Source: Paramyrothecium sp. XJ0827
Lineage: Eukaryota > Ascomycota > Sordariomycetes > Hypocreales > Stachybotryaceae
Direction: 5' to 3'
Length of the DNA stretch: 64,000 bases
Assembly: GCA_020881915.1 (NCBI GenBank)
Contig: JAJFPB010000001.1
Span: 6,262,001 to 6,326,000 of the forward strand
The notes beneath the pieces are model-generated. The model ran no database searches and was not told the origin of the DNA. It saw only the letters and a program-made list of their open reading frames with translations. The translations under genes were made by a program, and so were the position numbers. The stretch's first letter is position 1; each line of letters begins with the position of its first letter. Positions 1-10,269 of this stretch are shown here, one piece after another.

Positions 1-1504
1 CCCTGACCAGGAACCCTCCTTGGAAGAACACAGAGCCCAGCGAAGAGATCCTGGAGAATGAGAACTACGAAAAGATGCGCCACCCTGAGTTCATCGAGAG
101 CGATGTGATTGTTGATCTTACGGAGGCCTACCAGAAGGTGCCCGACTGGCGGCCAAAGTTCCACACGGCCCGAGTCAACAAGAGCAGGCGTTTTGAGATT
201 GAGAAGGACGACATGTCGATCCACCACTGGTTCGACACGGGCCGCCAGACTCTCGCCTACTCCCAGCGCGAAATCGTGCAGAAGAGCGATGGCGTTGAGA
301 TTCTCCAGCGACGAGAAGCGCTGCAGAGAGACAACTTCCTCAAGTACCGCGTCTACGGCTCGCGAACCTTCGAGACCAATCCCAAGGCACTGGAGCTTCG
401 CGAGGAAGACTTTGTGCTGCTCCCCAAGCGCATGTTCGCGTATGCGCTCAGGGAGCGTCGCTTCATCGCAGTCGACCTGAACCACTTGAAGCCTGTCCGC
501 CGAGAAGACGGTGTCTTTGAGGATCTTCGCATCCAGAAGGAATACAAGGACGTGGTTCGCGGCCTGGTCATGTCGCATTTCCAGAAGAAGGCGCTGGAGC
601 GCAAGTATGCTGCTGCCTCTCAGGAAGGCCCGAGCCAGGATCTGATCCAGGGTAAGGGTCGCGGCCTGGTCGTGCTCTTACACGGTGTTCCCGGTGTTGG
701 TAAGACTGCTACGGCTGAGGCGGTCGCTATGGAGAACCGCAAGCCGCTCTTCGTCATCACTTGTGGTGATCTGGGTTTGACGCCCGACGACGTAGAGTCA
801 TCGCTGAAGAATGTCTTCCGTTTGGCGCATCTCTGGGACTGCGTCCTTCTTCTTGACGAGGCGGATGTGTTCCTCTCGCAGCGATCCAAGCAGGACATGA
901 AGCGAAATGCGCTTGTGTCTGTGTTCCTCCGTGTTCTCGAGTACTACAACGGTCTTCTGTTCCTGACTACCAACCGTGTGGGCACAATCGATGAGGCCTT
1001 CAAGTCTCGTATCCACCTCTCGCTCTACTACGTAAGTTCTCTCTCCGTGCTCCTGCGTCGAAGAATGCTAACAAGTACCAGCCACCTTTGGATAAGACCC
1101 AAACTCGCGACATCTTCCGCCTCAACATTGCCAAGTTGAAGGTGATCGAGCAGGAGCGCCAGCGCATGACCGGCGAACCTGCCCTGGTCATCAAGGAGCG
1201 GGAAATCATCGATTTCGCCGACAAGCACTACGAGGAACTTGCCCGCTCCACTGGATGCTGGAATGGACGACAGATTCGAAGCGCTTTCCAGATCGCATCG
1301 AGCCTCGCGTTATACAACTACACGAATCTCGCCCAGTCTGCCCGCGAGCATGGGCAGCAGGTTCCTCCGGCACCAGTCCTGGACCGAGCGTTGTTCGAGA
1401 AGGTCCAGATGTCAACGCAGAGCTTTGATCGCCACATGAAGAAGGAATCTGGCGGTGTCGAGACGGAGATGCCACTTCGAGGTTCTTTCCACCAGGACTA
1501 TTAA
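1..1504 (+). CDS. AAA+ ATPase of the DUF7025 type (3' part of gene; start lies outside the window)
   Basis: The reading frame is open from base 3, so the gene begins upstream of the window. Exon 1 runs to 1031, a 50-base intron lies at 1032-1081 (GTAAGT donor, GCTAAC branch site, CAG acceptor), and exon 2 runs to the TAA at 1502-1504. The visible protein has about 200 residues of the beta-rich region usual before the ATPase core in DUF7025 proteins, then Walker A GVPGVGKT and Walker B VLLLDEAD, then TTN and R residues typical of sensor 1 and the arginine finger. The intron interrupts the C-terminal helical lid. Such proteins are single-AAA, probably hexameric, cytosolic ATPases whose substrates are mostly unknown. 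The family call is firm from the motifs; a specific role cannot be given. Confidence 0.9.
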
Positions 1505-1935
1505 ACATAGGTGCCCTTTGAGAATTTGCCATGTTTTGTGGGTATGATAAATGTATTGATGAATAAGATACGCTCGTGTCAAATCCATTTAGGCACGAAC
1601 ATGAAGATTTCACGCAGCTATCATCATGTATCCTAACATAAATGAGAAGAAAGAATGAAGCACTGCTGCTTAATGCTTGTTGCAAATAACAAAACCCTCT
1701 GGCAATAACCAAGTAGCCAAGAATGTTTCGCTTTGCTTCTAAAGGTACAAATAAAGGTCTAGGACTAACAAAGGAAACCCTGCGTCATTGCTGCTTTGCC
1801 GTAAATTAAGAAACTGTAACGGTATAAATCGTCTTTCCAACGCCCCAGGCGCAACAAACACCGCTTTTGTGAATGTGTCGGAATCGTAGAACCACAAAAA
1901 TCATGGCCAACCTGCTTTTGAGGTTGTGTGACAGC
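1505..1935. other. Intergenic, between convergent genes
   Basis: These 431 bases separate the stops of two converging genes and should hold both 3' UTRs and polyadenylation signals. The stretch is AT-rich. No coding frame with a credible start was seen. Confidence 0.6.
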
Positions 1936-3045
1936 TCATCGTTGCGATGGCCTCCGATCAACTCCGCTGAGCTCGTGTGTTATGTTCGCCGTCGGTAGTT
2001 CGTGGGCATAAGCCCGCGTATCGCCCAGCTCTTGTGGATGTTGCGGCACCTTGTTGTAGTATTCGTGCGGATACTGAGTGGCAGCCTGTGAACTGGACCA
2101 GGAGGTCTCAGTTTGCGAGTATCCCGTGGGTGGAAGAGTGTTTGCCATCTCAGGAGATGCGGTCTGCGCCGCGGCACGGCGCCGTCTGCGCCACCAGAAG
2201 AAGAGCGCAAGACCAAGGGCGATGACGGCAACGCCGACACCGACACCGACGCCTGCGGCAAGGCCAACAGACGTGCCTCCGCCACTGGTGTCTGAACTGT
2301 TGTCGATATTTTGTTCGTTGTCGGACGGGACCCCCGAGTTCGTAGCGCTTGGAGGCTCGGTAATGGTTGAATCGCCTATTGATGTGGTGGAAGTGTCTGT
2401 CGTCGTTGCGGGGGCAGATGTGGCAGTTGTGGGGAGCTTTGGAACGTTTGAAGTCAGTTGACTGTGCACAGAGACTGGATTGATGGAAGAACTCACATTG
2501 GTGAACCTTGTAGACATGTCGCCGTCGTCAACGTTCTTGATACTCTTGATAAGCCACCGTTGAGCCGGCTGGTACACGTTTGTATCAATGTTGGGCGACA
2601 TGTACATGGGATTGCCTCGATGCACATCCATCCAGTAGTCGGTGCCATTCTTGACATTTGTGAACCGCAACGTCGAATTCCCTTCGAATCCCCAGTCGTG
2701 GACCTCCCAAATCTGCTCATCCCCGCCATGCGAGTCGGCCAGACATGGCTGCGTCTTGCCTTCGGCGACCTCGGTGGGGTTGTAGCAAACAGAGAGCTGC
2801 TTGAAGATGCCCGTCTCGGAGCAGCGTAGTGAGTATCGGCCTCGCTTAGCATCAATCGGTTGAAATTGCCAATAGTGCTCCTTCTTGATGAAGACGACGA
2901 TTTCGCCGGTGGTGTGATTGCGGATTTGGAGCGACGAGGTCCAGTCTTCGTTCGCGTACTTGTCGACGCGCTCCTCGGAGATCATGTACCAGACATTGGG
3001 ATCGATGTCGGTCGCAGCCGTGAACGAGTCTCTTTGTTGCGACAT
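1936..3045 (-). CDS. Single-pass membrane protein with ricin-B-like N-terminal domain
   Basis: Single-exon frame of 369 residues from the ATG at 3045. Residues 20-166 look like a ricin-type beta-trefoil: three repeats ending in hydrophobic/W elements (YWQFQPI, QIWEV, QRWLIKS). Residues 180-258 are a Ser/Thr/Pro-rich stalk, probably O-glycosylated. Residues 259-284 form a Gly/Val-rich transmembrane helix followed by FFWWRRRRR, a stop-transfer signal. The last 85 residues are Gln/Tyr/Pro-rich and probably cytosolic. This layout resembles fungal Mid2/WSC-like surface sensors, but no classical N-terminal signal peptide is visible, so the helix itself may be the targeting signal, or an upstream exon was missed. 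Ligand and pathway are unknown. The domain call is by fold-like pattern; the membrane topology is the firmer part. Confidence 0.8.
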   Translation of the reverse strand: MSQQRDSFTAATDIDPNVWYMISEERVDKYANEDWTSSLQIRNHTTGEIVVFIKKEHYWQFQPIDAKRGRYSLRCSETGIFKQLSVCYNPTEVAEGKTQPCLADSHGGDEQIWEVHDWGFEGNSTLRFTNVKNGTDYWMDVHRGNPMYMSPNIDTNVYQPAQRWLIKSIKNVDDGDMSTRFTNVSSSINPVSVHSQLTSNVPKLPTTATSAPATTTDTSTTSIGDSTITEPPSATNSGVPSDNEQNIDNSSDTSGGGTSVGLAAGVGVGVGVAVIALGLALFFWWRRRRRAAAQTASPEMANTLPPTGYSQTETSWSSSQAATQYPHEYYNKVPQHPQELGDTRAYAHELPTANITHELSGVDRRPSQR

Positions 3046-4871
3046 GGTGGTTGAGGGTCTTTGGGCAACCGAGCCCAGGACGAATTCTCCCTCTTTACGC
3101 GACGAGGAGTTCTAGAGGGGTGAAGGAACAAGAACTGGAGAATATTAACGACGCGATGGAGCCGGTATACTGGATCCTGGAGGGTCACAGCGGCCTTGTG
3201 TGGTGACCTCAGGGGCCGCCGGCAGTTGCATGGTTTGCGCTGACGGGGCTGCATGGCCTATTCCCAAGCTGGGACATGCCGAATGCCAGCTTGATCCGCC
3301 AAGGCATGCAAGAAGAATGGTCCATAAGCGAGGAAGAGGCGGATTGGCTCTTGTGCCGATGGTGGGGAGGACAGGGGAGCAATAATTTAGCAACGCAGCG
3401 GCTAATTGGCTGCACTAGATGATGATCATCGAGAAATAGCAACAGCGAAATGGTTTGGGGCATTTAACGGAAACGGTCCACTGGGTCGCCTCAACGGCGG
3501 CGACAAGCGTGGCTATTTTCTCTCATAGACAGAGGAAAGCTCGGAGACAGGCTGTGCAGAGAAGGTTCTATGAATACCGAGCATTCCAGAAGTCCAAGTT
3601 GGGGGCAAAAATCTGCAGTCATGAAACGCAACCAGCGCAGCGCAGCCTTACGCGCCCGACCTGCCGGCAGCGTAATCTACCAGAACCTGTAATCGAAGGC
3701 TGCAACAGCATCGCCCCCTGCTCAGCCCGCCCCACCAGGTCAGCAAAGCCGGGTTGGCGATCCTTCAAAGCCTGGTCTGAACGATTCCTCCTGCCGATAT
3801 CCTGAATTTGTCAACCGATGACCTTACGTGTGAGGTGAGACTAGGATGGGGAATAAGTAACGTTATTATTATCAAGAGTGATGAGCAGGTATTGTTTAGC
3901 AACGCAACGCCGTTGAGGAACTCCCGAGGAACCAGTCTAGCCCCTGGCTATGGCAGCTTAGAGGCGCCGCTTTGAGGGCCAGGCCACGCCGTCCAGAATG
4001 ACTCCACACTCGCCACTCGCTCGGTTTCTGGGCTACTGACACACCAGGCAAGTGATCAACCGCTGTTATTGGACAGTCGGTGAGTTCCCAGAAGGAAGCC
4101 CAGGCCCCTGTTTGAGATGACAAGACGCGGCTTGGAACCTTAAATGTTGCTTGAGTCCGAACCAGTCCGAGCACGCAAATGGGGTCGTTTCCAGCTGTTC
4201 CCCAGGCCGTTGCGCCTTTCTGATAACCAGTGCCAAGCCATTGATAATGTTTGATCGCCCCGACTCGAGACCTCGATGGCACAGCTATCCGCACTTCCCG
4301 GCTCGTTAATGGGTTCATTGACTGGCAAGACGCATACGTTTGCAAGGCACTCTCAACACATTGCGAGAGCCTAAGAGGGGAACCAATACAACAATTATGT
4401 TGACCAGTCACAAGGTATTCCACGTGCACCATTGACGCTTGGTGTTTTGGTACAAGCATCAGTCTCGAGCACATAGCTTCCAAAGCCAATGTCTTCGTAA
4501 GGCGAAGAATAAGAGAGTGTATGAGTGGAAGTAGTTATTATTGGAAGAGAAGATCCTGGGGTTCATCATGCTCTTAAACCTAGCACCAGAGACTGGGTTT
4601 CCTGGTCGAACTGCTCATGTAGAAGCCTAGGACTGACTTGTATGCCATGACCATTGGCCAACGAACGCTCCCCTGCCTGTCTTGGAGAAATAGCGCTTTA
4701 CTGGCAAGAGCAACTACTGGCGAGATTTGCTGCATTTTCCGAATTTTCATTACTCGGACGTCCGTGCAATCTCCCAGACGATGGCTTCATACGTGAAATA
4801 ACCCGTCTTTCTGTAGAAGGATTTCTTGATGCATTTCCCTTGTGACGTTGCTGTGGCTCCAATCCGCTAAT
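3046..4871. other. Intergenic, 1.8 kb
   Basis: Holds the 5' flank of the ricin-B-like gene and the 3' flank of the next minus-strand gene. The longest frame (3896-4489, minus) opens with TTG and shows no domain or signal peptide, so I do not call it a gene. No RNA gene was recognised. Confidence 0.5.
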
Positions 4872-6254
4872 TCACGCGTCCAAATCAAAAACCATAAGCT
4901 CCAGCTTTTCTCGCTCCTTGGTGAGATCAATCACGATTCTGAGATCCCAGAGACGCCCGAATTCACGGTGGTCGCCTAAATATCTAGTTAAATCAGGGTA
5001 TGGCACCTCCCCAAAAGCTCGAGAATCTGCTATCCATGCTCCTGCTACATCAAGCAATTCAGACTGGTTTCTTTCCCATTCTTTCTCACTCAGCACGTCT
5101 CCCCAAATGGGCTTTTTGCAATTTTTGCTCCACCCTGCCCATGTCTTTCGATGCTCCGCTATGGAGTTGATCAGGTCATCGCGGCAGTCGAGATCCGTTT
5201 CTTTGTGGACACGATCCGATATAGCTAGCAAGTAATGCGTCCGCATCGGAGTCGGTTGGCATGCCACGCCGAACTTCGCCAGGACAAATTGCCAAAGGTA
5301 TAGGCTTAGCCTCGGATCCAAGAATGCCCCAACATGTTTCAGGTCAGTATCGATTGGACGTGGGTCTCTTCGTAGCAGCTTGAAATTGGTCACCTGCTGT
5401 GTTGAAGTAATTGGCCTCATAGGGATCGAACGGTTGTAAAGCCAAGGGCTACCGCGCCGCCAACTAAACATCCCGAGCATCGTGCGAGCTCCAATATCCA
5501 TCGGTATTTGCAGGTAAAAGTTCTTCAAGCTCACGGAAAAAAGCTCTGTAACGGCCAATCGCTCCCGAGGGTGCATCCCAATGAGTTCGAGGTGAGCCAA
5601 ACCCGCTAAACTATCTCGACCCAAAGCCAGGTTAGCGATGTCTACTCCGCGGCGATCATATGCAACACAGTCATGCAAAAAGGCCGTAAGAGTGTCGCTG
5701 GGTACGGATTGACATTTTCTTTCCAGATCCAGTATGTCCGTCATCGAGTTAAGGTGAATGAGAGGAGAATAGCCGCATTGCAGAGGGAGCGAAAGGCTAT
5801 ACACGCCGAGGAAGGCGTAGCTGCTCTCCTTGTTGACGTAGAGCAAGGTCCTCGACCATTGACGAAATTTTGCGACTATCAGTCGATAATTATATCCACT
5901 AATCGTATTCCCGAGTGAATTTTGGGAGGAGTACGGTTCCTCATTACTTCGCGTCTTGTATAGTGGATGTCTCGGGTTGGCATACGGAATCTTGCAGTCA
6001 GCGTCGATGCTAGCACGAACGAGGCGACTGCCTGTGCAACAACTCTTCCAGATCATCAACCGAATCTCAGCTGGAAGTCGAGAGAACTGGTAGAATGTGG
6101 ATTTTCCTGCTTTTGCGGGCTTGTCCGGGAATTCGTCGTTGAATAATCTCTTTTCAGTCTTTACCATGGCGTCAGCAGTTGCTGCGTCCTTGAAAAACTG
6201 TTCGTCATTGTCCTCGGCCGCATTGTAGAAGGAACTCAAATCTGTGTCTGTCAT
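4872..6254 (-). CDS. 2EXR domain protein
   Basis: Single-exon gene of 460 residues from the ATG at 6254. The diagnostic 2EXR motif lies at about residues 53-70 (YQFSRLPAEIRLMIW), after an acidic N-terminal tail. The domain continues through RLIVAKFRQWSRTLLYVNKESSYAF and the following beta-rich part to about residue 170. The remaining 290 residues are alpha-helical and rich in W, R and D, as in the family. 2EXR proteins are abundant and rapidly evolving in filamentous ascomycetes; their molecular function is unknown, although the F-box-like LPxEIRxxIW signature suggests protein binding. A second member lies at 26213-27430 on the other strand and is clearly diverged. The family call is confident; no function is offered. 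Confidence 0.88.
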   Translation of the reverse strand: MTDTDLSSFYNAAEDNDEQFFKDAATADAMVKTEKRLFNDEFPDKPAKAGKSTFYQFSRLPAEIRLMIWKSCCTGSRLVRASIDADCKIPYANPRHPLYKTRSNEEPYSSQNSLGNTISGYNYRLIVAKFRQWSRTLLYVNKESSYAFLGVYSLSLPLQCGYSPLIHLNSMTDILDLERKCQSVPSDTLTAFLHDCVAYDRRGVDIANLALGRDSLAGLAHLELIGMHPRERLAVTELFSVSLKNFYLQIPMDIGARTMLGMFSWRRGSPWLYNRSIPMRPITSTQQVTNFKLLRRDPRPIDTDLKHVGAFLDPRLSLYLWQFVLAKFGVACQPTPMRTHYLLAISDRVHKETDLDCRDDLINSIAEHRKTWAGWSKNCKKPIWGDVLSEKEWERNQSELLDVAGAWIADSRAFGEVPYPDLTRYLGDHREFGRLWDLRIVIDLTKEREKLELMVFDLDA

Positions 6255-8683
6255 GGCAAGCTTGATCTTCTGTTCCTTTTCTTCTCCTCTTCCGATCAGT
6301 CAACAAGGCGTAGAATACACATCGACTTTAGAGTGGAAAAGAAAAAGTGTAGCAGTCAGTTGCCCAAGAAAATGCGCGATCTAGCCGGCCATCAGCTGAC
6401 ACAATGCGGGGAATTTATTTTTGGACTGATGCCTAAATTGACATAACAAGGCAGCGAAAGAATTTCGCGAGGCTTGTGCGTCCTCATGCTGTGAATGATG
6501 TCGCTAGTGTTCGGAATCACCCAAGCGCATTGAACATTGGTCAAGATGTGTTCAATGAATCGATTTGGTTGTCTGCCGTCTAGTAATAGCTGGTATGTGG
6601 GCTAATCGCCATCGAGATATGATTCGTTGTTGAGCCCATCCTCGCAACTAACCTTATCATCGTCATCTTGCTTATTGACACTGTTAATCATAGACTCTTT
6701 ATCAATCCTCTTAATATCCAGATCTTCTTCATCCATAGAGACATACCTCATCACCAGGTTGCTAAACCCCCACGTAGTTTTCATTGTTTCCCCCATCTTT
6801 ACGCGTCTTAAGGGTTCCAGTATCCTCCGCTTCTGGAATGGCGTCAACATTATTCACCAACTTCACGTCATCAAGATCTAGATTTTGTGTTTGTCACTTT
6901 CATCCTGGTCCTCGTGATTTCTTTGTTTGTCGTCGCGATCATCACAGCTCTCGCAATCTGAGACATCGTTGATGTCTTTGACAATCCTCTGAGAGCTATA
7001 TACATCAGTAGTCGTCGGAGGGTGCTCGTTCTGAGAGGCAGACGCATGGCTATGGTTATCGAGCGGCTTTTTCCACCCATTTTTTATTGGCTCATTTCGT
7101 GCCCTAGGCTCTAATTTGCAATGTTTCGCAAGCCAGTTCCCATATGAAAGCAAGTCCATCAACCCCGGTCGAGGTAGCCACTTTATGCAAGCCCGGAGGA
7201 GCAACACTGGTCCTGGCCGTTCTCTACTGACAGCTCCTGTGATAGCATAGGCGCTGCGTTTCAAGCAACCCAGAATGATGGGTGGCCCGACAACAACCGG
7301 GGGAGCAGACATATCTGCCGGCGTAATTGGTGTCAAGCTAGCATTCGCAACAAGCGCCGCATGATGAGGAATGACTAGTATGCTAAGACCAGGGTTCACA
7401 GCCGAAGAGGGATGATGTGGCTTGCTGTAAACAGAATAGTTGTTGCAGTATTTGTATTTGTATTCTAACGGAGATCGGCTCACCATTGAGCACCTGGGTG
7501 CTTTTTACTTCGTGTTCACCAAGCTGATGGCCAGCTCAGTGGTAGCTTCTGTGCCCTATATGATACCAACAGTCGTCGTATTCATAGCATCGGCTGCCTT
7601 CTGAAAGGAGAACCAGGATGACCGTGAAGGTCCGAAAACCTCTTCTGGATTCGTTTCTAGCCATTATTTGGTGTTCCTTCCTACTCTCAAGAGCAGTGAT
7701 GGGGAAAGCGCTCTGTTCTGGACCAATGGTCCTCGTTATATTGCAATCGCAGGAGAAGCATTGCAACCTTTTAACCAGCCGTGATAATTGCATGAATGTT
7801 GATAGATGCAGGAGCAGTTGGCTCTACTGCTGCCACGTTGTTAGAGGTATGGTTAGCTACAACGCATTTCTTATATTTCTTATTAGCTCCATGTAGGTAC
7901 GTTATGATGATTAGTTCATAGAGTCCGATGGCAGTTTTAACTTATTAATGTTCTAGTAGGCCTGTCTGTGGCAGAATTTGCGGCTACGGGCCTAGTAAGT
8001 CAGGTGCTGAATGTGGCTTGATGACGGCTGCTCATGCTGAAATAGTTGTGCCATCGATATTGACTGACAGATAGACAGATAGCAACGACGGGGGAGAGGG
8101 GGTACATGAGTCTAGACTGGTCGAAGATACTTCGTAATGCCATGGAACGAGTAGCTTGTGTGTCTTGGAACTGAAATTGCTTGCCAACCCATCAATTCAA
8201 TAATGACGTAGTTGAAGTACAGACGATTCAAAGTGACTAAGCATCATCAGAAATCACTACTGATACATTGAAAGGCTTCACACGCAAGACAACAGCAGGA
8301 TATTAGTACAAATTGAATGTGAAACGAGAAAATTATTTTCTCGGGATTTTGTCAATCAGCAATAAAAACTGAGTCGCGGTTCTTTTAAAGCTCGACCCTT
8401 TCGATGTCATATTAGCTCTCATTGGTCACTACCATCGGGGGTGCCTGTCATTGTGGCACTTAAAATCCAGGACTCAGGCAATGCCAAGTCTTAAAAGACC
8501 CACTGTAACTTGCTTTGACCGCCAGCATAAAACGTCTTCGTTGCACAAGCGGATCTGGCTTTTCGACCTGCAATGAACCCACTCCTGATGTTGAAATGAC
8601 GTCGCTTTCACCATCACGAACTCGTCCTTGACAACTTCTTTCCCTCAATCCAGACCTCGCATGTTCAGGTCAGATTCATCGCG
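6255..8683. other. Intergenic, 2.4 kb, with a doubtful frame on the minus strand
   Basis: 5' flank of the 2EXR gene and of the methyltransferase gene. Apart from the weak frame listed at 6878-7486 nothing coding is supported. Bases 7900-8400 are AT-rich and carry no recognisable feature. Confidence 0.45.
6878..7486 (-). CDS. Doubtful hypothetical protein, possibly a decayed frame
   Basis: Open frame of 202 codons from an ATG at 7486. The translation has an unremarkable N-terminus, a Pro-rich middle and a strongly acidic tail (many D/E, also CESCDDRDD). Downstream, another frame continues with similarly acidic low-complexity sequence to about 6602, which would fit one longer acidic protein broken by frameshifts. 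No domain is recognised, no splice solution was convincing, and there is no neighbour clue. It could be a chance frame. Confidence 0.2.
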   Translation of the reverse strand: MVSRSPLEYKYKYCNNYSVYSKPHHPSSAVNPGLSILVIPHHAALVANASLTPITPADMSAPPVVVGPPIILGCLKRSAYAITGAVSRERPGPVLLLRACIKWLPRPGLMDLLSYGNWLAKHCKLEPRARNEPIKNGWKKPLDNHSHASASQNEHPPTTTDVYSSQRIVKDINDVSDCESCDDRDDKQRNHEDQDESDKHKI

Positions 8684-9403
8684 ATGGCGTTCTTGGTGTC
8701 TTTTAGCCAAACCTCGCTCGCTGCAAGTTTGCTTGCGTCAGCCGCCGCAACGTACTTGGCTCTGACGCCTCCCAACCCCAGCAAGCCGACTGTGCCATCC
8801 ACGGGAGACTCCATTCGCCGCTTCAACCTGGCTGGGGAATATACAACAAAGATACTCCTCGCGCCCTTCGGCGTTCTGGCCCTCCATGCTGCTAGCCTGG
8901 CTTACTTGACCCCTGCGGTGCCGGGGTACCTTCTCCTGCATGGATCCGAGAATGGGCTTAATACGAGACTGATATCTTGGTCTCCATCAACGGCTGTGCC
9001 CCTTGCGATCATGCTGTGCGCTGGTGTGCCTCTTCGCTTGATCTCCTATGCCTCGCTCGGCAAGAACTTCACCTTCACTCTTGCGCAGCCCGATGACCTG
9101 CGGACTACTGGCATCTACCGCTACGTACAGCACCCTAGCTATACAGGGCTGGTGCTTTTGATGTTCTCGAGCGTCGCGTTGCTGGCGCGAATTGACGGAG
9201 TGTTGAGCTGTTGGATACCACCAGCATGGTACAACACAGTCTCCTACTTGTGGTGGATAACCGCTCCTGTTGCTTTCACGATCTGTCTTTTCGGCCTGCA
9301 CACTCGTGTGAAAGAGGAAGAACGCATGCTAAAGGCCCAATTTGGTACGCGATGGGCTCAATGGCATGTTTCTACAGCGAGATTCATACCAGGAGTGTTT
9401 TAA
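8684..9403 (+). CDS. Isoprenylcysteine carboxyl methyltransferase (ICMT)-like membrane protein
   Basis: Single-exon gene of 239 residues from the ATG at 8684. Hydrophobic segments lie near residues 5-25, 55-80, 95-115, 155-170 and 185-205, so it is a polytopic membrane protein. The C-terminal half carries the ICMT/PEMT-type S-adenosylmethionine signature: GIYRYVQHPSYTG with His-Pro at residues 150-151, and the closing KEEERMLKAQFG from about residue 210. True ICMT methylates prenylated C-terminal cysteines in the ER, but many short fungal relatives of this kind have unknown substrates. The length is close to yeast Ste14 (239 residues), although sequence identity cannot be judged here. Membrane methyltransferase is well supported; Ste14 orthology is not claimed. 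Confidence 0.8.
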   Translation: MAFLVSFSQTSLAASLLASAAATYLALTPPNPSKPTVPSTGDSIRRFNLAGEYTTKILLAPFGVLALHAASLAYLTPAVPGYLLLHGSENGLNTRLISWSPSTAVPLAIMLCAGVPLRLISYASLGKNFTFTLAQPDDLRTTGIYRYVQHPSYTGLVLLMFSSVALLARIDGVLSCWIPPAWYNTVSYLWWITAPVAFTICLFGLHTRVKEEERMLKAQFGTRWAQWHVSTARFIPGVF

Positions 9404-10269
9404 GTTGTTGATTGTTTTCTGGAGTACAAAATATAGATACATGCTTCGAGTTCAGGGTGTCCTAGGTATCTAGTGGTCATTCAGCAACAAGGCAAGGCCA
9501 GCTATAGAGGAAAGCCTTCAGCATAGTTGAATCGCTCTTGCTTACCTGATAAGCCACCACACCCCTTGCTGATTAGGCTTGATTAGAAGAATTAGATGGA
9601 ACTGTAGAGGGCAGAGCCTTCATGTAAAGGCTTATTAGTTTAAAGAAATAACGGCCCCATTCAAAGATGCACCAGCCATGCAGCTCAAAAAAAAACCCCA
9701 GCCAGATGCGCAACAGAACAGACTACCCTGCCAAGCGGTTAGCAACAAAGTAATATTGCAAAATGAGGAATTTACAAGAAAGAAGGTGTCACAAGTAGCT
9801 GCTTCCACTTAGACTCTTGTGAGAATCCTGGGAGATTTTATCTAGAACAGATTAATGTTAAAATGTTTAAGAATTCGGGGTTTTTGTTTCGTATTGCCTG
9901 TAGATTTAATAGATGTTTGAAGTTTCTTACGAATTCATTATTAGCTATTGTTTACTAGACTTGATTTTGTGGTCCGCGGCTTCTTGCTCGCCGCTTGCCT
10001 CCATCAGTGGTGACGCTTTTGGTAATTACTGGTCAGCACACACGAAGAAACCCTGCAGACTTGCGGAGCTTCGCATCGACATGCAGCTCTTCACGTGATA
10101 GACACCCAGTATTGCCACTAGAAAGCTGACAGGATTCAAAATAGCGCCAAGGCAGATCGACCAAGTTTGCGCAATCGCCACGATGGCCGAATTCCTCACC
10201 ACCGCCTGTTGAAGCCGAGGAAGACAAATTGTTTTCCCCTTTTACACATAGGAAAGACCGGATACAGCT
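9404..10269. other. Intergenic, 0.87 kb
   Basis: 3' flank of the methyltransferase gene and promoter of the NLR gene. It is AT-rich with an A-run near 9688-9697. No gene seen. Confidence 0.5.

Noticed and set aside
2078..2461. Plus-strand frames over the ricin-B-like gene
   Set aside because: Antisense shadow of the Ser/Thr/Gly-rich coding sequence of the real minus-strand gene.
3896..4489. 197-codon minus-strand frame
   Set aside because: It opens with TTG, has no domain, signal peptide or splice context, and lies in ordinary intergenic sequence.
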